From: Otis tarda
Lineage: Eukaryota > Chordata > Aves > Otidiformes > Otididae
Direction: 5' to 3'
Length of the DNA stretch: 64,000 nt
Assembly (NCBI GenBank): GCA_026413225.1
Contig: CM048575.1
Location: 6,042,001 to 6,106,000, forward strand
Shown: positions 51,301 to 64,000 of the stretch, piece after piece
Position numbering within the stretch: position 1 is the stretch's first letter
Layout: the number at the start of each line of letters is the position of its first letter
The notes under the pieces: model-generated
What the model saw: only the letters and a program-made list of their open reading frames with translations
Databases searched by the model: none
What the model was told of the DNA's origin: nothing
Position numbers and translations under genes: made by a program

Positions 51301-53290
51301 CTGCAAGAACACGGGCAGAGCACTGACGGGAGGGCCGGGAGAGCGAGGGGCAAAGCGAGGCAACTGTAGGCAAAGCTAAAATATCAAACGCTGCTGCAGA
51401 GAATGAGGGTGCACGCGTGAACGTGCAGCCTTCCCACTGCAAGGCTTGAACACGGCCTTCTCAGGGAAGGAGATGTAAAGACATCCAACAAGCGTATGCT
51501 CAACTGACTAAAAAACCTGATAAATGCACGTTATCCCGCACCGTTCCCATAACTGATGGATTGACATCAGGCATCTTTCCAATTTGCAGAGGAGTATGAA
51601 ACTCTTAAGTACTTAGGGTTGCTGAGAATAAAGACTCTGATTCACTAAATTTGCAAAAATTCAGAGCATAGTCTGCCCTTTTCTCAGGTTTTGGCGGTGT
51701 TTGTAACAATGTTTAGTACCGCTTTGTTACACATTTGGTAGACAAACTGCTACCAAACAAGCGGAGGGTGAAACGAGCAAAGCAACTGTGTGCACACAGG
51801 GAAGTGAATCTGGTGTACCAGGCTCAGCATCAGGTCGGGCAGTGGCACCTTTATCTCTTAGCTCCTCCTCCCCCAAAAGATCACGTTTTGGTAAGAACAG
51901 TATCCTGAGGCCTGCCCCAACAGGTTTGAAACTACTACTCATTTTGAAAAAAAAAACATATCACCTTCGCCGGTGTTGAGAACAGCTGGGGAGGTATCGC
52001 CAGAACAACTGGAACCTGGGGCCAGCAGAAGAGGAGTTTGAGATTCATCATCCGGATTGCAGAATCATCATTAAGAACGACCATCCTGGAGACTGCCAGC
52101 TAAATTAGTCTTTCAAAGTGTAAATTTAGTGAACAGGTAAGCTACAGAGTGAGGATTCTAAGACCATGCAAATGAAAAGTAAACCCCCAGAATATTTCCT
52201 GAACTGAAATCCTGAGAAGGAAGGGGAAATGTGATCTCCAAGACCAAGCAGATACGGCAGAGGGAGACATCTCTGCCAGATGCACATCCCTCAGAAGCAC
52301 GCAAGCACTTCTGTGTCTGCAGCTTTGGCCACTGTAACCAGAACCAAGGGCCAGGGCTCAGATGCCAAAATAACATTTGAAACCAAGGCGTCTGACCTGT
52401 TTTCCAGGGCTTCAGAGCCAGCTGCACAAGGCACAATTATCTGTTACACCTCTCACAGAAGCAGTCTGCTTGAAACTGCAAAAGATTTCTAATATACAGT
52501 AGGATTTAAAGAAAAGGTGATCCAACACTAAAAACAGGAGGAGACGCGCAGAGTCTGCACCGACGCTCAGTTCAGTACAACACGTTCTGCTTGCCGCAGT
52601 TCAAGTAAATTAGCCGGCGAGCATGCGCGTGCCGTTAGCAAATGCTTCCTTAAAATTGCTAAGCATTATTCAAAACCCCACAGTTACAGCTCCGCTGCTA
52701 AATAATTCACCGTCTAAAGGTATGTCAATGCACATTTGCAAGGTAAAGCACAAGCAGATCCAAAGAATCGGGAGGACTGCCAACAACCTCCAGCGTGACC
52801 CTCGGACCCAACCGCAGAGGACGAGGACGTTTGCAAGGAATTCCAAAGCTGGGAAACATAAAACATGACGCAGTACAGAAACCCAGAGGATCAAGTTTAA
52901 CCCCGATCCAAAAGGAGTCTGAAATCTGTCCTTAGAGCACCTTGGAGCCAAGGGCCTTTTACAGCCCCCAAAGCACGTAACGTAGCTGGAGCAGCAGCGT
53001 ATTTTGATGTACACTGTGACATCTAATAACCCAAGGAGCTCCAGAGAAGCCAGTTCTCAGATGGATGACATTTTAATACAAAGTGGAATTGGCCACCATA
53101 CTCCAAGAGCTTTAAGCACGTATTTATTCGCTGAAGTGCTTCTCATTAAACTGAAATCTGGAAAGTGAGGGGTTTTGGATCCTCCACTGCATCTGATGCA
53201 ATTCAGCTACAGTCAGCTTGGTTCTCCCCAAGCCCTCCTCGAGCGAACGGCCGGGACTGCGCGCACACAGCCTTCCCCACACAGCCTGAC
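51301..53290. other. Intergenic region between AGO1 3' end and AGO3 promoter
   Basis: About 2 kb with no recognisable coding exon, repeat family or RNA gene on either strand. Only short, compositionally unremarkable ORFs occur. Confidence 0.6.
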
Positions 53291-53299
53291 TCAGGAGTG

Positions 53300-56200
53300 T
53301 CACCCCAACGTATTCACATTGCTTTTATTTAGGTTTTCTGCCAACAGTTACAGAGTAACAGACACTTGGGACTGCAAAGTCAAAGTTGCAAGCAAAAATC
53401 AGGACCAAGGCAAAAAAAAAAAAAAAAAATTCCACAAAGGCAATCAAAGCAAATCAAATATAAATACAATGTTCTGGAGCTCTTTAATCATACCGTTTTC
53501 TTCAATAAAGAGGTGGTTATGATCTTATAGTATTTTCTTTTGGCCTAATCCAAGGATTTTGTTACTCTTTCCCAGTCTTAATTCCACGCATACAGAAAAA
53601 AAAATTGATATTCAACCTTTAAAATATAAGCCATATTTTCTTAATAAAATAAGTTTTGTGCTGCTGCTTGTTTAGTAAGTACTGTACATCAACTGTTCAC
53701 GTCTATTTAACAAATGGACCATACAGAGTTCAAGCTAAAGCAAAAAAAAAAAAATAAACCCACAAGAAAAATAACCCAGAGTGTCCTGTAAACACCCTAC
53801 GTACAGTTCAACACTTGCTTGTATAAAGGAGGTACGAAAGGGGCTAGAAACCGAACACAAAAGCACTGGAGTCCCGTAAATTTTCTTTCACAACTATTGA
53901 AGTGCAAATCACTCAGGCAAGATATGAATTTCACTTGTTTATTGCTGACCTGCTGTCTGGCTTCCCTTCCTGAATCACATTTTTATTTCACACTGATTTT
54001 CCAAGAAGAAAACCTTTCCACGAGGCAACGTTGAATGCTTGGGCTTTTTGACACTAGACATCAGGTCGTACGCTTGCGAATACCAGGACACCCCGACCGC
54101 CCCTGGAAGCTGGGGGGAGAGGGCTGCTCTGCCCTCCCGCTCCCCCCGATACGTTCGGATAGGAGATAAGGGAAACAAACAGCATTCAACAACCGACAGG
54201 TAAATGAAAGTTACTCCTCTTCCCACAAAACTGCGTGCACCCGGCCATGTTTCCAGTTGCAGAAGGAACGCGTGAGCTTGGAGAAGGCAGAGACTCGGGA
54301 GCCGTTCGGGACGTCCGCGTGGGGGCTGTGGCTAACTACAAATCCCGACACGTGGCTGGGTGAACACCTATCTGCTATGGGTAGCAAAATGCACAGCACC
54401 TCAACATGCAGTTATTCGTTTGCATCTCGGAGAAGAAAAGGGTAGAAATGCTGGATGCTGGAGCCGCGGAGAAGGTACAGTGCATAGTCCGTCATAGAAA
54501 ACATGCGGGTAACTCAAACCCCTTCTGAATTTCTTCAAAATGGAAAGAGGGTTTAAAGGGCACAGCAGCTACCGAGTTTGGCTTTTTTTGTTTATTCAAA
54601 ACCATGAAAACCCAACGCAGAGGGTGAAACAAGGGCAGAACACGATCTGCAAGTCAACAGCTGAGAGTTTCAGAAGCTGTGAAGCTTTTGTGTAGTTAAA
54701 ATTGCTGTTAAAGGTAGGTGCTACATCAGCAAGTCTTCATTCATAGTTTTCTAGGAACAGCCACCTTACAAATGAGTGCAAATCTTAAAGGTCCATTTTA
54801 CATTTCAAGTCTCAAGGTTAAAAAAAAAATTGTTACAGAGCAACAAGCTGTTTCTGTAAATGCCCACACTATCTCTTTTCAAATGGTTAAAAATGGCACG
54901 TGCTATGCCACAGCTACTAAAAGACATTTCAGAATTCTAGACCCAACTAAAACACTAAAATAAAAACTAGAAACCAAAATACCTTTGCCCCTCGCTGCAG
55001 AACAGCAGCCAGGTGCTTTCCGTTGTAATGCTGGTGAACAAACCGATTTGCAGAGAGAACCTTGACCTGAACCCCTGTTTGATTCTTAAGGAGGGGCTTT
55101 CTAACACAAGGTGAGCGGGTAGAGCCCCTCTGAGATCATCTTGCTTTCAAAGAACACAAGCCAGAGTTCTGAGGATGAGATGGAGAGGTGCTGAATTTGT
55201 GTCACTATGCAGGCACTTGTGTATAGGAATGTAGGCTTCTCCTGTTGACGCTTAGTGTTGACGCATTCCCTACTCTCTAAAAGCCTTCCTAGGAGTTCAC
55301 TGCCCTACTGACCGTGAATAGTTCCTGGTCTCCTCCCCGTCACCTTGCAGAGATACAGCAGTGGAGGTTGACACAAGGTGCAAAGGAGAATATGAACCAA
55401 ATACTGTAGTCTTGAGGAAAAATAGGACTGTGCTAAACGTAGGATCTTCACAAAACGTGACATCAGCGGGCTCAGCACTTAAGTTTGCATAGCATATTGA
55501 TGTCTTCATTTTTCACAAACACGTTGCCCAAAAAAGAAAACGGGTAGAGCGAATTCCCGGTGTTAGGACAGATCAACGGGCCAACACGACCAATGCGGTT
55601 TTCACGAAGGCAAGGCAAGTTTGAACGTCAGAAAGTACAAAACAAAAAGGTGTGCTTCTGTCCACGCGGGCTGACGAGGGGCAGTGCTTGTGGTGGATCT
55701 GCCTGGGAAACGCGTTCACATTTGGCAGTAAAATGACAACAGAGCTCTTCCTTTGAAGAGCCTGGTAGGAGTGTGCGCATCATTTTTTTCTCTTGAAGGA
55801 AGCGCTGTGCACACTTTGATATAGAAAAACCCCAGATCATCTGCCCACATGATACTGGTAATGAGTTGCTACTACTGCCCCGCTGTGCATAACGGTCACT
55901 CTGTGCAGCAAAATGAGTCTGAGAAGCAGTCACTATGTTACTGTAAGGAAAAAGGCTTTTTTCCCGTTACAAACACAAATCAGGAGGAGTTTCCTCCCGT
56001 GACAATAACAAGGATTTCATCATTCTGACTAAGGAACAAATCTGGTGTGCTTTCAGAATAAAAAACCCTGTGCATGAGATCGCTGATACCATGACACAAA
56101 GAGCAGCAAAACCTAGCAGCAGAGAGGGTGACATTTGGAGGTGCTGGAGTTGGGGTAGGTGGTACTTCAGAAAGCAGCCGACCCAGGCAGAGATGTGCCG

Positions 56201-57428
56201 AACGCACACGGGAGACGGGCGCTGAGGAGTACCCGGCGCTGCACGGACTGCAGTTGGTAACACTCATCGGACAGGAAACGTTAGAAATCTCTGGCGTGAG
56301 CGCACAGCCTCAGGAAGTGCTGTGATGTAAACTCTGAGAATGTTAATGACTTGTGTATTTTGGCAACAAACTCAGTATCATATAAAAATAATGTTTAGTA
56401 AAAAAAAATCCCGGTGTCCATCATAAAAATTCAGGAAAAAAAAAAAAAAAGAAAAAAAAATTAATAGCGATTTCTGTCCTCATGGGATGAAGATGCCCCC
56501 ATTTGTCAGAAGCAGTTTTAAATAACAAGTAGTACATTGGAAACAAAAATGGGTCAGCAGCCATTAAACGTGTCCTATATGAAAGTGCACATCTTTCAAT
56601 GGAGTTTAACCACCATGAGGTCGTGATCTAACACAAACTGCAACTGAGGACCATAGAAATTAACTCCTTCCGATGGAAATATGGACCACCATCAAGACAA
56701 GATTACTATTTTCCTTACAGGATTAAAAACATTGAAATTTTGCAGCATCATAGTAAGGCACTCACCCATGGAAAAGTCTGTGACTGTTGCTTCAAATGGC
56801 AGCAGCTAACTAGCTTTTAACGCAAGGAAGACAGTTTTCAGTTCTGAGCTAAGTGCTAGGGTGCCTTACATTATACGGGGGGAATTATTCAGGGGCGGGG
56901 AACTGTTAGTGTTAGAATTCTCCTATAAACTAGTTGTTTTTCCCCTTAACCCATTAAAGCATCTCATATTCTAAAATATTAGTTTTATAAATCTAGTCTT
57001 CTGTTTTAAGGCTCTAAAAATCCCCTCCCCCCAACCCCCACAAAAAATACCTACCAGCGCCTGGTGGGCAACGGAGGACCAAATCCGCCATTTCACAGTC
57101 AGGAGTCTATAGTATTGCATCTTAAAAATGAAAACCTGCTTCCGCCTCCTGGGAGTTTTATCCCTTCCTTGAATGCCTTCATGTGTTTGGTCAGGTCAAA
57201 ATTTTGCAAAGCCAGAAAAATTAAAAAAATAATCATCGGTCTCTTCCAATCCTACGAAGGTGTTGGATCTTTCTGTCCGGTGGTGCTGGTCTCCTGCCTC
57301 GAATCGACGCTGCCTGCCCTGCAGTGATTTCTCATTGGAAAAAAACCAAGGTGTCCCAATGCTTCCTTTTTTGTATGGCTCCTACAAATCTGAAAGCTTT
57401 CTTGAGTGAGGTAACAAAAGTTAGGCTT
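53300..57428 (-). other. AGO1: AGO1 3' UTR, about 4.1 kb
   Basis: AT-rich sequence without recognisable coding potential, between the AGO1 stop and the candidate poly(A) signal at 53324. It includes long A/T homopolymers, notably around 56431-56460. Further AATAAA motifs at about 53938 and 54590 could give shorter forms. Confidence 0.6.
53324..53329 (-). terminator. AGO1: Candidate AGO1 polyadenylation signal
   Basis: AATAAA on the minus strand is followed about 20 nt later by GTTGGGGTG, a good GU-rich downstream element. Another hexamer occurs at 53123-53128, so the true end could be 200 bp further. Confidence 0.5.

Positions 57429-64000
<6,572 letters not shown>

Overview
This is a eukaryotic genomic window, almost certainly from a bird. 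The evidence is spliced vertebrate genes with GT-AG introns and CpG-island promoters, a CR1 LINE 3' tail ending in the avian ATTCTATGATTCTATGA tail, and a solo LTR of a type widespread in bird genomes. All four genes lie on the minus strand and reproduce the conserved AGO4-AGO1-AGO3-TEKT2-ADPRS block of amniotes, seen here in reverse complement. AGO4 would be expected beyond the right edge.

Layout from left to right on the + strand. Positions 387-3989 hold ADPRS (ARH3, ADP-ribosylserine hydrolase; 6 coding exons, 372 aa), whose 3'UTR runs off the left edge. Positions 4840-10583 hold TEKT2 (tektin-2; 9 coding exons, 430 aa), with its poly(A) signal at 4636 and its CpG-rich promoter near 11.0-11.55 kb. 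Positions 11.8-23.18 kb are best read as a very long AGO3 3'UTR. Positions 23184-50304 hold the complete AGO3 coding region (19 coding exons, 860 aa, 8.4-kb first intron), with a large CpG-island promoter at 49.65-51.3 kb. Positions 51.3-53.3 kb are intergenic. Positions 53.3-57.43 kb are the likely AGO1 3'UTR. Positions 57429-63315 hold the last eight coding exons of AGO1, whose 5' part lies beyond the window.

The exon models were assembled by hand. For all four genes the exon phases close exactly, and TEKT2 and AGO3 come out at the usual family lengths (430 and 860 aa). AGO3 and AGO1 bind microRNAs in RNA-induced silencing. AGO3 keeps the full DEDH slicer tetrad, whereas AGO1 has Arg in place of the His. 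TEKT2 is a structural protein of motile-cilium doublet microtubules. ADPRS removes ADP-ribose from serine after DNA damage. These genes are neighbours by old synteny, not members of one pathway.

I found no previously undescribed system. The most unusual observation is one MID-domain exon that is letter-for-letter identical over 177 bp between AGO3 (28456-28632) and AGO1 (63129-63305). Two other homologous exons that I counted differ at about 21-22% of positions. This suggests recent gene conversion, extreme synonymous constraint, or an assembly artefact.
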